A DNA stretch of 64,000 nucleotides from Microbacterium aurum (GTDB taxonomy: Bacteria > Actinomycetota > Actinomycetes > Actinomycetales > Microbacteriaceae), in assembly GCF_016907815.1 (NCBI RefSeq), contig NZ_JAFBCQ010000001.1, positions 3,100,001 to 3,164,000 on the forward strand, in the 5' to 3' direction. The notes under the pieces are model-generated. The model was given only the letters and a program-made list of their open reading frames with translations. It ran no database searches and was not told where the DNA came from. A program made the position numbers and the translations under genes. Each line of letters begins with the position of its first letter. Positions within the stretch are counted from its first letter, which is position 1. Positions 28,520 through 37,345 of the stretch are shown piece by piece.

Positions 28520-29924
28520 GGTGACGTCCCGCTGGTTGGTGGAGTTTCTCGACACCGTGCGGGTCAGCTTCTGTGATTATGCCGCAGCGAGTTCGGGGAT
28601 CGCGACCTCCTCTGCTTCGACTTGCAGGAGCTTCATGGAGTGTTCGCTGAAGTAGCGGCGGTCGGCGCCGTCCCATTCGTCGTGTTGCTCGATGAGGACG
28701 TGCCCGGCCAGGCGCAGTAGCGCGGCGGGGTTGGGGAAGGTTCCGACGACGTCGGTGCGGCGTTTGATCTCCTTGTTGACGCGTTCGAGCGGGTTCGTGG
28801 ACCAGATCTGCCGCCAGTGCTGCTGCGGGAATCCGCAGAACGCGAGGATGTCGTTCTTGGCGTCCTCGAGCATGTCCGCGACCTTCGGATGCGACCTGGC
28901 GAGCATGCGGACGACCTCGTGGAACTGCGCGAACACGTGCTCCGTGTCCGGCTGCGCGAAGATCGTGCGGATGATCGACGCGACCATCGGGCCAGCCGTC
29001 TTCGGGACGTTGGCGAGCACGTTCCGCATGAAATGCACTCGGCAGCGTTGCCAGGCGGAGCCGACGAACACGGTCTCGATCGCTGCGATCAGCCCGGTGT
29101 GCGCGTCGCTGATCACGAGCTTCACCCCGTCCAGCCCACGCGCCTTCAACGAGCGCAGGAACGTGGTCCAGAACGGCTGCGACTCGGTGTCTCCGACCTC
29201 GAAGCCGAGCACCTCCCGCCGCCCGTCGGCCGCGACTCCCACGGCAACGACGACCGCCTGCGAGACCACCCGCCGGCCGACCCGGGCCTTGCAATAGGTC
29301 GCGTCGAGGAACACGTACGGGTAGGCGCTGTCGGCGAGGGGCCGGTCCCGGAACGCCGCGACGTCCTCGTCGAGGTTGCCGCAGATCCGCGACACCTCCG
29401 ACTTGGAGATGCCGGTGTCCGCGCCCAGCGCCTTGACGAGGTCGTCGACCTTGCGGGTCGAGACGCCGTGGACGTAGGCCTCCATCACGACCGCGAACAA
29501 CGCCTGATCGACCCTCCGGCGGCGTTCCAGCAGCGACGGGAAGAAGGACCCGGCCCGCAGCTTCGGGATCCGCAGCTCCAGATCCCCGGCTGTCGTCGAC
29601 AGGGTGCGGGGCCTGGAGCCGTTGCGGACCGCGACGCGGCCCTCGGTGCGCTCATACGGGGCGGCGCCGATGAACGCCGCCGCTTCCGCGTCGATCAGCT
29701 CCTGATAGAGCGTCTCGGTCGCGACTCGGATCCGGTCGGTGACATCGGTGAGTTTCAGTTCCCCGAGGAGCTCGAGGAGGGCAGACTGGTTAAGAGCCAT
29801 CGTGCGTTTGTGTCTTCCTGTGAGTGACTTTGATCGGTACTCACTGACCATCGCACGATGGCTCACCAACGTCTACGACGCCGACGACCCTGCCGGAAAA
29901 CCCACCACCCCAGGGGACGTCACC
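28520..29924. mobile_element. IS256-family insertion sequence, complete
   Basis: The element is 1405 bp with one transposase gene. The left end reads GGTGACGTCCCGCTGGTTGG, and the right end reads inward GGTGACGTCCCCTGGGGTGG. The terminal inverted repeats are imperfect and remain alignable for about 35 bp. The 8-bp flanking duplication CCCGATTG is perfect, so this is an intact, fairly recent insertion. It landed in the leader of the second DUF559 gene, between that gene and its upstream palindromic elements. Confidence 0.93.
28577..29800 (-). CDS. IS256-family transposase
   Basis: This DDE transposase has 407 residues. Catalytic acidic residues are visible in VFLDATYCKARVG (first Asp), LVISDAHTGL (second Asp) and STNPLERVNKEIKRRTDVVG (Glu), the typical mutator/IS256 signature. 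Upstream methionines exist to 29869. The start MALNQSALLELLGEL at 29800 is preferred because it matches the family N-terminus and follows an AGGAAG purine run. No frameshift or stop is seen, so it may be active. Confidence 0.93.
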   Translation of the reverse strand: MALNQSALLELLGELKLTDVTDRIRVATETLYQELIDAEAAAFIGAAPYERTEGRVAVRNGSRPRTLSTTAGDLELRIPKLRAGSFFPSLLERRRRVDQALFAVVMEAYVHGVSTRKVDDLVKALGADTGISKSEVSRICGNLDEDVAAFRDRPLADSAYPYVFLDATYCKARVGRRVVSQAVVVAVGVAADGRREVLGFEVGDTESQPFWTTFLRSLKARGLDGVKLVISDAHTGLIAAIETVFVGSAWQRCRVHFMRNVLANVPKTAGPMVASIIRTIFAQPDTEHVFAQFHEVVRMLARSHPKVADMLEDAKNDILAFCGFPQQHWRQIWSTNPLERVNKEIKRRTDVVGTFPNPAALLRLAGHVLIEQHDEWDGADRRYFSEHSMKLLQVEAEEVAIPELAAA

Positions 29925-29932
29925 CCCGATTG
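29925..29932. repeat. Target-site duplication, right copy
   Basis: CCCGATTG is identical to 28512-28519. The sequence that follows (TGGAGGAGGCGG) continues the interrupted leader of DUF559 gene 2. Confidence 0.92.
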
Positions 29933-29969
29933 TGGAGGAGGCGGCGACGCGTCGTGGGGCAGTCGCCGC

Positions 29970-30067
29970 GGGCGCAACTCAGTCCGCCCGCGCTGCCCCC
30001 ACCGCACAGACGGCGTCACAGCGCGGCGCGCCCGCGGTGGGGAGCGCAGGGAGACTGAGTTAGGCAC
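29970..30067. repeat. Palindromic element E2b upstream of DUF559 gene 2
   Basis: Arms AACTCAGTC (29976-29984) and GACTGAGTT (30053-30061) carry the same word as E2a, with a different GC-rich interior. Outer bases GGGCGC and GGCAC are imperfectly paired. This is the nearest upstream copy to DUF559 gene 2 once the IS is removed. Confidence 0.82.
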
Positions 30068-30156
30068 ACGGGCGCACGCACAGGCGTTGCGCACAGGCGC
30101 GGGCACCGGGAGGCGCAGGGACAGGGGCGGCGCGGCGTGGGGCGGCCTCGCCCGCG

Positions 30157-30255
30157 GGCATAACTCAGTCCGCCCGCGCTGCCCTCACCGCAGAGTCCGC
30201 GCCACGGCGCGGTGCGCCCGCTCTGCGGAGCGCAGGGAGACTGAGTTAGGCACAC
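30157..30255. repeat. Palindromic element E2c, tandem copy of E2b
   Basis: Arms TAACTCAGTC (30161-30170) and GACTGAGTTA (30239-30248). The interior and the 3' tail (GGCACACGGGC...CACAGGCGTTGCGCACAGG) closely match E2b, with a period of 186 bp. The pair therefore arose by local duplication of the element plus its flank. Confidence 0.82.
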
Positions 30256-30284
30256 GGGCACAGCACAGGCGTTGCGCACAGGCA

Positions 30285-30384
30285 GGCACGGGGCGGGGGC
30301 GAAGGGCACAGGCGCGGGCACGGGGCGGGGGCGAAGGGCACGGGCACGGGCAGGGGCACGGGCAGGGGGCGAAGGGCAGGGGCG
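30285..30384. repeat. GC-rich tandem repeat, about 33-bp period
   Basis: GCACGGGGCGGGGGCGAAGG recurs at 30285 and 30318, with a degenerate third copy near 30359. It fills the space between E2c and the acetyltransferase gene. Together with E2b, E2c and the IS end it accounts for the roughly 600 bases without a gene from 29801 to 30398. Confidence 0.8.
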
Positions 30385-30398
30385 GATAGGGTCGGGGG

Positions 30399-30968
30399 AT
30401 GGAACCGGTGACCCTGCGGACCGCGCGGCTGGAGCTCTCGCCGCCGCGCGACAGCGACGTCGAGGCGATCTTCGAGGCCTGCCAGGATGAGCTGATCCAG
30501 CGCTTCACGACGGTGCCGTCACCGTACGAGAAGTCGCACGCCGAGGGGTTCGTCGCGAAAGCCGCCGAATGGTGGGATGCCGGGACGGAAACCACCTGGG
30601 CGGTGCGCCACGACGGGACGCTCGCGGGGATGATCGGGCTTCACGGTCTCGGCAAGGGCTCCGGAGAGCTCGGGTACTGGATGGCGCCGGCGGCGCGCGG
30701 GCGGGGGCTCGTCGGGGAGGCGGCTCGCGCCGTGATCGACTGGGGCTTCTCCCCCGAGGGGCTCGGCCTGGCGCGCGTCGAGTGGCGCGCGGTGGTCGGC
30801 AATCCCGCGTCGCATCGCGTGGCGCAGCGGTTGGGCTTCCGGTACGAGGGTCGGCTGCGGTCCGCGCTGGTCAACGGCGCCGGCGCCCGCGCCGACGGCC
30901 TCGTCGCCGGGCTGCTCGCCGACGACGACCGCACTCCGCAGCCGTGGCCGGATCCCGCCACCCCCTGA
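30399..30968 (+). CDS. GNAT-family N-acetyltransferase (RimJ/RimL type)
   Basis: This 189-residue protein resembles RimJ/RimL-type acetyltransferases. It opens with LRTARLELSPPRDSDVEAIF, and the acetyl-CoA loop is AARGRGLVGEAAR followed by VEWRAVVGNPASHRVAQRLGF. It could acetylate a protein N-terminus or a small amine; the substrate is unknown. The ATG at 30399 lies directly after the tandem repeat, so its promoter must lie within or before the repeats. Confidence 0.85.
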   Translation: MEPVTLRTARLELSPPRDSDVEAIFEACQDELIQRFTTVPSPYEKSHAEGFVAKAAEWWDAGTETTWAVRHDGTLAGMIGLHGLGKGSGELGYWMAPAARGRGLVGEAARAVIDWGFSPEGLGLARVEWRAVVGNPASHRVAQRLGFRYEGRLRSALVNGAGARADGLVAGLLADDDRTPQPWPDPATP

Positions 30969-31001
30969 CGCGCTGTCGGAGCCCCGTGACAGGATGAGGG
31001 C

Positions 31002-31880
31002 ATGCCCGAGATGCCGGAGGTGCAGGGGCTCGTCGACTTCCTCGCGGGGCGGGCGGCGGGCCTGGAGATCACGAAGGTCACCGTCGCCAGCATCGCCGTC
31101 CTGAAGACCTACGACCCGCCGATCGACGCGCTCACCGGCACCACCGGGGTCGGCGCGAGTCGGCGCGGCAAGTTCGTCGACCTGGCGACGTCGAGCCAGG
31201 GGGCGGATGCCGGCATCCACCTCGTCTTCCACCTCGCCAAGGCCGGCTGGCTGCGCTGGTACGACCAGCTTCCCGCCACGGTCATCCGCCCGGGCAAGAC
31301 GCCGATCGCGCTGCGTGTCGGCTTCGGCGACGGCTCCGGATTCGACCTCACCGAGGCCGGGACGAAGAAGTCTCTGGCCTGCTACGCCGTGCGCGACCCG
31401 CAGGACGTGCCCGGCATCGCCCGGCTCGGCCCCGATCCGCTCGATCCGACCTTCACCCGCGACCAGTTCGCGCAGCTGCTCGCCGGCCGCCGCACGCAGA
31501 TCAAGGGCGTCCTGCGCGACCAATCGATCATCGCGGGGATCGGCAACGCCTACTCCGACGAGATCCTGCATGCGGCGCGGATGTCGCCGTACGCGCTGGC
31601 GGCGAGTCTCGACGATGGCGAGGTGACCCACCTCTACGACGCCATGCGGGCGACGCTCACGGATGCCGTGGCCGCGGCATCTGGCAAGCCTCCGGCAGAC
31701 CTCAAGGACGCCAAACGCCGCGGCATGGCGGTGCACGGCCGGCGCGGGCAGGCCTGCCCGGTGTGCGGGGACGAGGTGCGCAGCGTCTTCTTCGCCGACA
31801 ATTCGCTGGAGTACTGCCCGACATGTCAGACCGGCGGGAAGCTCCTCGCCGACCGGCGGCTGAGCCGCCTGTTGAAGTAG
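31002..31880 (+). CDS. Fpg/Nei-family DNA glycosylase
   Basis: This 292-residue base-excision repair enzyme removes oxidised bases and nicks abasic sites. The protein begins MPEMPEVQGL, giving the catalytic Pro2 and Glu3 after Met removal. Lys57 in SRRGKFVDL matches the conserved lysine. The helix-two-turn-helix reads DQSIIAGIGNAYSDEILH. The C-terminal zinc finger uses Cys252, Cys255, Cys272 and Cys275. Which damaged base it prefers cannot be read. It converges on glpK. Confidence 0.93.
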   Translation: MPEMPEVQGLVDFLAGRAAGLEITKVTVASIAVLKTYDPPIDALTGTTGVGASRRGKFVDLATSSQGADAGIHLVFHLAKAGWLRWYDQLPATVIRPGKTPIALRVGFGDGSGFDLTEAGTKKSLACYAVRDPQDVPGIARLGPDPLDPTFTRDQFAQLLAGRRTQIKGVLRDQSIIAGIGNAYSDEILHAARMSPYALAASLDDGEVTHLYDAMRATLTDAVAAASGKPPADLKDAKRRGMAVHGRRGQACPVCGDEVRSVFFADNSLEYCPTCQTGGKLLADRRLSRLLK

Positions 31881-31908
31881 CTGCGCGCCCGGTTCCCGAG
31901 GGCGGGCT

Positions 31909-31947
31909 GGTCTCGGTACGCCTCCGCTGGCGCTCCGGCTACTCGAC
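31909..31947 (-). repeat. GGTCGAGTAGCCGGAGCGCC-type repeat overlapping the glpK end
   Basis: On the minus strand the text runs GGTCGAGTAGCCGGAGCGCC and then AGCGGAGGCGTACCGAGACC, a form common in Microbacteriaceae intergenic DNA. Its first bases encode the last residues and TAG stop of glpK. CGCCTCCG (31919-31926) and CGGAGGCG (31951-31958) can pair, so it may also end transcription from both converging genes. Confidence 0.65.
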
Positions 31948-33492
31948 CACCGGAGGCGGATCCTCGGTGCCCATGAGGATGCGGGCGTCGTCATCCACCC
32001 AGTCGATCGACTTGCCGACCGCCTTCTTCCACTGCCGATAGCGGCGAGTGCGCTCGTCGGCGCCCATGCGGGGCTCGAAGCGCACATCCTCCTGCCAGTG
32101 CCCGCGCAGCTCGTCCAGCCCCGACCAGAGTCCGACGGCGAGTCCCGCCGCATACGCCGCGCCGAGCGCCGTCGTCTCGACGACCTTCGGCCGCACGACG
32201 GGGATCCCGAGGATGTCGGCCTGGAACTGCATGAGCAGGTCGTTGCGCGTCATGCCGCCGTCTACGCGCAGTTCGGTCAGGGGGCGCCCGGCGTCGGCGA
32301 CGACGGCCTCGATGACGTCCCGGCTCTGGAAGGCCGTCGCCTCCAGCGCGGAGCGGGCGATGTGCGCCTTCGTCACGTAGCGCGTGAGCCCCACGAGGGT
32401 GCCGCGCGCCTCGGGCCGCCAGTACGGCGCGAACAGTCCGGAGAAGGCGGGCACGAAGTAGGCGCCGCCGTTGTCGTCGACGGATGCCGCGAGTTCCTCG
32501 ACCTCTTCCGAGGAGCCGATGATGCCGAGGTTGTCGCGCAGCCACTGGATGAGCGAGCCGGTGACGGCGATCGAGCCCTCCAGGGCGTACCGGGGCGGCT
32601 CGTCGCCGCAGCGATAGGCGACGGTGGTGATGAGTCCGGCGCGCGAGCGGACGATCTCGGTGCCGGTGCCGACCAGCAGGAAGTTGCCGGTGCCGTAGGT
32701 GTTCTTCGACTCCCCCGCGTCGAACGCGGTCTGACCGAACGTCGCCGCCTGCTGGTCACCGAGGATCCCCGCGATCGGCACGCCCGCCAGCGCCGCCGGC
32801 TCGCGCACCTCGCCGAACACCTCGGAGGAGGAGCGGATCTCCGGCAGCATCGCCCGCGGGATGTTCCACACCTCGAGCAGCTCGTCGGCCCAGTCGAGGG
32901 TCCGCAGGTCCATCAGCAGAGTGCGGCTGGCGTTGGTGACGTCGGTGATGTGGATGCCGCCGTCCGCCCCGCCGGTCAGATTCCAGACGACCCAGGTGTC
33001 GGGGGTGCCGAACAGCAGCTCGCCCTGTGCGGCCCGCTCGCGGGCACCCTCGACGTTGTCGAGGATCCAGGCGATCTTCGACGCCGAGAAGTAGGTGGCC
33101 AGCGGCAGACCGGTCTGTTCGGCGAAGGCGTCGACGCCGCGCTGCGCGATGAGACGGTCGATGCGCGGCTGGGTGCGGGTGTCCTGCCAGACCAGGGCGT
33201 TGTGCACCGGCTCCCCGGTGCGACGGTCCCAGACGATCACGGTCTCACGCTGGTTGGTGACGCCCACCGCGGCGATGGCCGCGGCATCCTGACCCGACGA
33301 TTCCAGCGCCGCCTCGAGGACGTGCCGCGTGTTCTGCCAGATCTCGGCGGCGTCGTGCTCGACCCGGCCGGCACGGGGGAAGATCTGCTGGTGCTCCTGC
33401 TGGGCGGAGCCGACGCTCGCACCGGTGCGGTCGAACACGATCGCCCGGGTGGACGTGGTCCCCTGATCGAGCGCGATCACATGGTCTGGCAC
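31939..33492 (-). CDS. glpK: Glycerol kinase
   Basis: This cytoplasmic kinase phosphorylates glycerol to glycerol 3-phosphate. It has 517 residues, slightly longer than usual because of the tail [20 protein letters not shown]. The phosphate-binding motif is [16 protein letters not shown]. Glycerol-site and FGGY motifs include [10 protein letters not shown] and [20 protein letters not shown]. The GTG at 33492 follows a GGAGGAG site, 33 nt after glpD, so glpD and glpK form an operon. No glycerol facilitator gene is adjacent. Confidence 0.96.
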   Translation of the reverse strand: MPDHVIALDQGTTSTRAIVFDRTGASVGSAQQEHQQIFPRAGRVEHDAAEIWQNTRHVLEAALESSGQDAAAIAAVGVTNQRETVIVWDRRTGEPVHNALVWQDTRTQPRIDRLIAQRGVDAFAEQTGLPLATYFSASKIAWILDNVEGARERAAQGELLFGTPDTWVVWNLTGGADGGIHITDVTNASRTLLMDLRTLDWADELLEVWNIPRAMLPEIRSSSEVFGEVREPAALAGVPIAGILGDQQAATFGQTAFDAGESKNTYGTGNFLLVGTGTEIVRSRAGLITTVAYRCGDEPPRYALEGSIAVTGSLIQWLRDNLGIIGSSEEVEELAASVDDNGGAYFVPAFSGLFAPYWRPEARGTLVGLTRYVTKAHIARSALEATAFQSRDVIEAVVADAGRPLTELRVDGGMTRNDLLMQFQADILGIPVVRPKVVETTALGAAYAAGLAVGLWSGLDELRGHWQEDVRFEPRMGADERTRRYRQWKKAVGKSIDWVDDDARILMGTEDPPPVVE

Positions 33493-33525
33493 GTCGTCTC
33501 CTCCTCGAGCTGCCTGCCTCTCACG

Positions 33526-35277
33526 CTACCGCGCCGGGCTCGGCGCGCCCGCGTCGGCGGGCGCGGTCGCGGGACCGGACGCGGGGTCGGCCGCGTGCAC
33601 GGCGGCCAGGGCCTGGTCGACCTCGGCGGCCTGGGCACCGGCATCCCACCCGAGCACGGGGGCGATCACCTCGGCGACCTCGACGGCCGCCTCGCGGGTC
33701 GCCGCCCCGAGGAACGCGATCGCGGTGCGGCGCAGGAGAACGTCGGCCAGGTGCACGACGAGCTCGGTGGCGGCGAGGTGGCGCAGCTCGTCGCGGCTGT
33801 AGCTCGGCACGGTGCGCAGCGGCGTGTCGTCGTCGCCGATCGCGGCGATGACCTCGGCGGCTCCCGTGCCGTAGCGGTCGAGCAGCACGGCGGCACGGTC
33901 GAACCCGACCCGATCGGCGTGCGCGGCGACCCACTGCCGTCGCGCTCGCTCGGAGGTCGGGAAGCCCGCACCGCCGCCGATCGGCAGCCCCTTCGTGCTG
34001 CGCAGGCGCGGGCGCGCCAGCAACTCCAGGACGCGGTCGGTGAGGTGCGCCGCCGACGCGCGGAACGTCGTCCACTTGCCCCCGACGAGGCTCAGCACGG
34101 TGGGCGCGTCGGCGCCGGGCAGCCGCTCGGCCTCGATGCGATAGTCGCGCGAGACGAATCCGGGGGCGAGGTCGCCGTGGCCCGGCAGCGGGCGCACGCC
34201 CGCGAAGCGGTAGACGATCTGCGAACGGTCGACGGCGATGCCCGGGAAGACGTGCGCGATGAGCTCGAAGAAGTAGTCGATCTCGGCCTCGGTGCACACG
34301 ATGGGCTCGCGCATGTCGTGCTCGAGGTCGGTGGTGCCCACGAGCACGCGGCCCTTCAGCGGATAGATGAGCACGATGCGGCCGTCGGAGTGTTCGAAGA
34401 ACAGCTCACACCCGCCGGTGGCCGCCAGCAGCTCCTCGTGCTCGAGCACGATGTGCGATCCCTTCGTGCCGCCCATGTAGTGGGTCGGGTCGCCGAGGGC
34501 GAGGTTGGTGAGGTCGGTCCACGGCCCGGAGGCATTGACGACGACGGATGCCGTGAACGCGAACTCCTCGCCGGTGACGCCGTCGCGCAGCGTCACCTTG
34601 CCCCCGTCCGCGCCGACGGCCTCGGTGTAGTTGGCGGCGCGGGCGCGGTCGCCGCCGGCGGCGAGGCCGTCGCGGAGGACGTCGAGCGCCAGACGCTCCG
34701 GGTCGCGCAGGGAGGCGTCCCAGTACGTCGCGGTGTACCGCACGCCCGGGTTCAGCTGCGGCAGCTGCTCGAGCGACCTCTTGCGACCGTGGAACGCGTG
34801 GCGCGGCACCGTGCCCTTGCCGAGCAGTCCGCCGCCGCGGGAGAAGGAGTCGTAGATCACGAGGCCGATCTTGATGAGCGCGGCGCCGCGCTCGCGGTGC
34901 TGTCCCGCACTGTGACGCAGGAAGCGCAACGGCGCCGAGAGCACGCCCGAGAACGTCGAGTAGATCGGGATCGTCGTCTGCAGCGGGCGGACGTAGTGCG
35001 GCGCGGTCTTCAGCAGGGCGTTGCGCTCGGTCACCGCTTCGTGCACGAGCCGGAACTCGCCGTTCTCCAGGTAGCGGATGCCGCCGTGGATCATGTGGCT
35101 CGACGCCGCCGATGCCCCACTGACGAAATCGCCCCGCTCGACGAGGGCGACATCGACGCCCTGCAGCGCCAGGTCGCGCAGCGTCGCGAGCCCGTTGATG
35201 CCGCCGCCGATGATCAGCACGTCCGCGTAGGGGCGCTCCGCGAGGGTCTGGGTCGTTCGGCGTGCAGTGTCGGTCAT
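33526..35277 (-). CDS. glpD: Aerobic glycerol-3-phosphate dehydrogenase
   Basis: This membrane-associated FAD enzyme of 583 residues oxidises glycerol 3-phosphate to dihydroxyacetone phosphate and passes electrons to quinone. FAD binding is shown by ADVLIIGGGINGLATLRDLA and SSHMIHGGIRYLENGEFRLV. The C-terminal domain has an alanine/proline-rich tail. The start at 35277 is fixed by homology; the frame is open upstream into the riboflavin leader, but those residues are not family-like. It is upstream of glpK. Confidence 0.95.
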   Translation of the reverse strand: MTDTARRTTQTLAERPYADVLIIGGGINGLATLRDLALQGVDVALVERGDFVSGASAASSHMIHGGIRYLENGEFRLVHEAVTERNALLKTAPHYVRPLQTTIPIYSTFSGVLSAPLRFLRHSAGQHRERGAALIKIGLVIYDSFSRGGGLLGKGTVPRHAFHGRKRSLEQLPQLNPGVRYTATYWDASLRDPERLALDVLRDGLAAGGDRARAANYTEAVGADGGKVTLRDGVTGEEFAFTASVVVNASGPWTDLTNLALGDPTHYMGGTKGSHIVLEHEELLAATGGCELFFEHSDGRIVLIYPLKGRVLVGTTDLEHDMREPIVCTEAEIDYFFELIAHVFPGIAVDRSQIVYRFAGVRPLPGHGDLAPGFVSRDYRIEAERLPGADAPTVLSLVGGKWTTFRASAAHLTDRVLELLARPRLRSTKGLPIGGGAGFPTSERARRQWVAAHADRVGFDRAAVLLDRYGTGAAEVIAAIGDDDTPLRTVPSYSRDELRHLAATELVVHLADVLLRRTAIAFLGAATREAAVEVAEVIAPVLGWDAGAQAAEVDQALAAVHAADPASGPATAPADAGAPSPAR

Positions 35278-35433
35278 GATGCTCTCCCGACTCCAGGCTA
35301 GGCGCCCGCAGGTGCGCGAAGCGCAAAAGGCTCTCCATCCGCGCGATTCGGGATCATTCACGCGTCTCGTGCGGACCCGGGCGTCACGGAATGAAACCGG
35401 CTCGGGCGCGTTGAGTAGGATCGTGAGCAGAAA

Positions 35434-35586
35434 CGTGCTCCGGGGTCGGTGAGAATCCGAACCGGCGGTGACAGTCCGCGAGCCTGAGACCTTGGTCGAG
35501 GGTTGATCCGGTGGAAATCCGGAACCGACGGTGATGCGACGTTCCTCCCCAGGGAGGCGCGCGCTAGTCCGGATGGGAGGCAGCAC
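35434..35586 (+). ncRNA. FMN riboswitch (RFN element)
   Basis: The conserved RFN blocks appear in order: CGGGGTCGGTGAGAATCCGA, ACCGGCGGTGACAGTCCGCG, GATCCGGTGGAAATCCGG, ACCGACGGT and AGTCCGGATGGGAGGCAGC. It lies about 80 nt before ribD and would lower riboflavin gene expression when FMN binds. Together with the divergent glpD promoter it explains the 390 bases without a gene from 35278 to 35667. Confidence 0.97.
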
Positions 35587-35667
35587 ACGACGACGTCCCG
35601 CGATGGGCGCCGCCGGTGAATTCTCCCGCGCATCCGCGCCCCCGGAGCCTCGACGGAGGACGACCCG

Positions 35668-36702
35668 ATGGCCGCGACAGATCGCGAAGCGCAGGCGATG
35701 CGCCAGGCGCTGCTCCTCGCCCGTCGCGGCCCCCGCGGAGTCAATCCGCAGGTCGGCGCCGTCCTGCTGTCCCCCACCGGCGAGACCCTGGCCGAGGGCT
35801 GGCACCGCGGCGCCGGCACGGCGCACGCCGAGGTCGACGCGCTGACCCGGCTGGCCGAGGAGAAGGGGGCGGATGCCGCGGTCGGCGCGACCGCCGTGGT
35901 CACCCTCGAGCCATGCAACCACACGGGGCGCACGGGGCCGTGCAGCGAAGCGCTCATCGCCGCCGGCGTCGCGCGCGTCGTCTACGCCGTCGCCGATCCC
36001 GGCGCTCTGTCGGCGGGTGGCGCGGAGCGCTTGCGCAGCGCTGGCGTCGACGTCGTTGGCGGTGTCCTCGCTGCGGAGGGCGAGGAGCTGCTCGACTCGT
36101 GGCTCACCGTCCAGCGCCTCGGGCGCCCGCACGTCACCGTCAAGTGGGCGCAGTCACTCGACGGGCGCGCCGCGGCATCCGACGGCACCAGCCAGTGGAT
36201 CACCGGACCGGACGCACGCGCCGACGTGCACCGCCGTCGCAGCGACGCCGACGCGATCGTCGTGGGCACCGGGACCCTCCTCGCCGACGACCCAGCGCTG
36301 ACCGCGCGCCGGCCGGACGGGACGCTCTACGAGCACCAGCCGCGCCCGGTCGTCATCGGCACGCGGGCGACGCCGCAGGAAGCGCGGATCCGACGGCATC
36401 CGCTGCCGTTCCTGCAGGACGAGGGCGATGACCTGCCCGATCTGCTCGACCGACTGCGGGAGCTCGGCGCCCACCGCGTGTTCGTCGAAGGCGGACCGAC
36501 CCTGGCGTCGTCGTTCGTCCGCGCCGGCCTCGCCGACGAACTGCTCGTCTACCTCGCGCCGACCCTGCTCGGCGGCCCGCGCCTGGCGACCGGCGACCTC
36601 GGCGTCGCGACGATCACCGACCAGCGGCGCCTGACCATCACCACGATCGAGCGACTGGGCGAGGATCTCCTCGTCGTCGCCACCCCGGAAGGGACACCCT
36701 GA
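35668..36702 (+). CDS. ribD: Bifunctional riboflavin deaminase/reductase
   Basis: This 344-residue enzyme carries out the second and third steps of riboflavin synthesis. The N-terminal deaminase domain has zinc and catalytic residues His53 and Glu55 in TAHAEVDAL, plus Cys83 and Cys92 in LEPCNHTGRTGPC. The C-terminal NADPH reductase begins near VTVKWAQSLDGRAA and contains VFVEGGPTLASSFV. A GGAGGA site precedes the ATG. It is the first gene behind the FMN riboswitch. Confidence 0.96.
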   Translation: MAATDREAQAMRQALLLARRGPRGVNPQVGAVLLSPTGETLAEGWHRGAGTAHAEVDALTRLAEEKGADAAVGATAVVTLEPCNHTGRTGPCSEALIAAGVARVVYAVADPGALSAGGAERLRSAGVDVVGGVLAAEGEELLDSWLTVQRLGRPHVTVKWAQSLDGRAAASDGTSQWITGPDARADVHRRRSDADAIVVGTGTLLADDPALTARRPDGTLYEHQPRPVVIGTRATPQEARIRRHPLPFLQDEGDDLPDLLDRLRELGAHRVFVEGGPTLASSFVRAGLADELLVYLAPTLLGGPRLATGDLGVATITDQRRLTITTIERLGEDLLVVATPEGTP

Positions 36703-36703
36703 C

Positions 36704-37345
36704 ATGTTCACCGGAATCATCGAAGAACGCGGCACCGTCACCGCCGTCGCGCCCTCGGGCGACGGGGTCCGCCTCACCGTGCAGGGACCGCTCGTCGTCT
36801 CCGACGCGCACCAGGGCGACTCGATCGCCGTCAGCGGCGTGTGCCTCACCGTCGTCGACCAGGGCGAGGACTGGTTCACCGCCGACGTCATGCGCCAGTC
36901 GCTGGACATGTCGACGCTCGGCGCGCTGACGCCGGGATCCCCGGTCAACCTCGAACGCGCCGTCGCGACGCACACCCGGCTCGGCGGCCACATCGTGCAG
37001 GGGCACGTCGACGGCACCGGCGAGGTGCTCGAGGTGCGGCCCGGTGCGCAGTGGCAGGTGATCCGGTTCCGGATGCCGCGTGAGCTTGCTCCCCTCGTCG
37101 TGGACAAGGGCTCGATCACGGTCGAGGGCGTCTCCCTCACCGTCAGCGCGGTGTCCGCCGCCGACGAGGCCGACCCGTGGTTCGAGGTGTCGCTCATCCC
37201 CGAGACCCTCCAGGTCACGACCCTCGGCGCCCGCACGGTCGGCGACCGCGTGAACCTCGAGACCGACATCCTCGCGCGCCACGTGCAGCGACTGCTCGCC
37301 TTCACCGCCCCGCAGACCCCCACCACCGAAGGAGGCTCCCGATGA
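36704..37345 (+). CDS. ribE: Riboflavin synthase alpha subunit
   Basis: This enzyme dismutates two molecules of dimethylribityl-lumazine to riboflavin. It has 213 residues made of two similar lumazine-binding halves, starting MFTGIIEERGTV and with GGHIVQGHVDGTGEV leading into the second. It starts one base after the ribD stop and its own stop overlaps the ribBA start by 4 nt. The gene order D-E-BA-H is the normal riboflavin operon. Confidence 0.95.
   Translation: MFTGIIEERGTVTAVAPSGDGVRLTVQGPLVVSDAHQGDSIAVSGVCLTVVDQGEDWFTADVMRQSLDMSTLGALTPGSPVNLERAVATHTRLGGHIVQGHVDGTGEVLEVRPGAQWQVIRFRMPRELAPLVVDKGSITVEGVSLTVSAVSAADEADPWFEVSLIPETLQVTTLGARTVGDRVNLETDILARHVQRLLAFTAPQTPTTEGGSR

Noticed and set aside
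28538..28548. GGTGGAGTTTC near DUF559 gene 2 as a remnant of the E1 palindrome arm
   Set aside because: It falls inside the IS256-family left end and aligns with the right terminal repeat, so it belongs to the insertion sequence.
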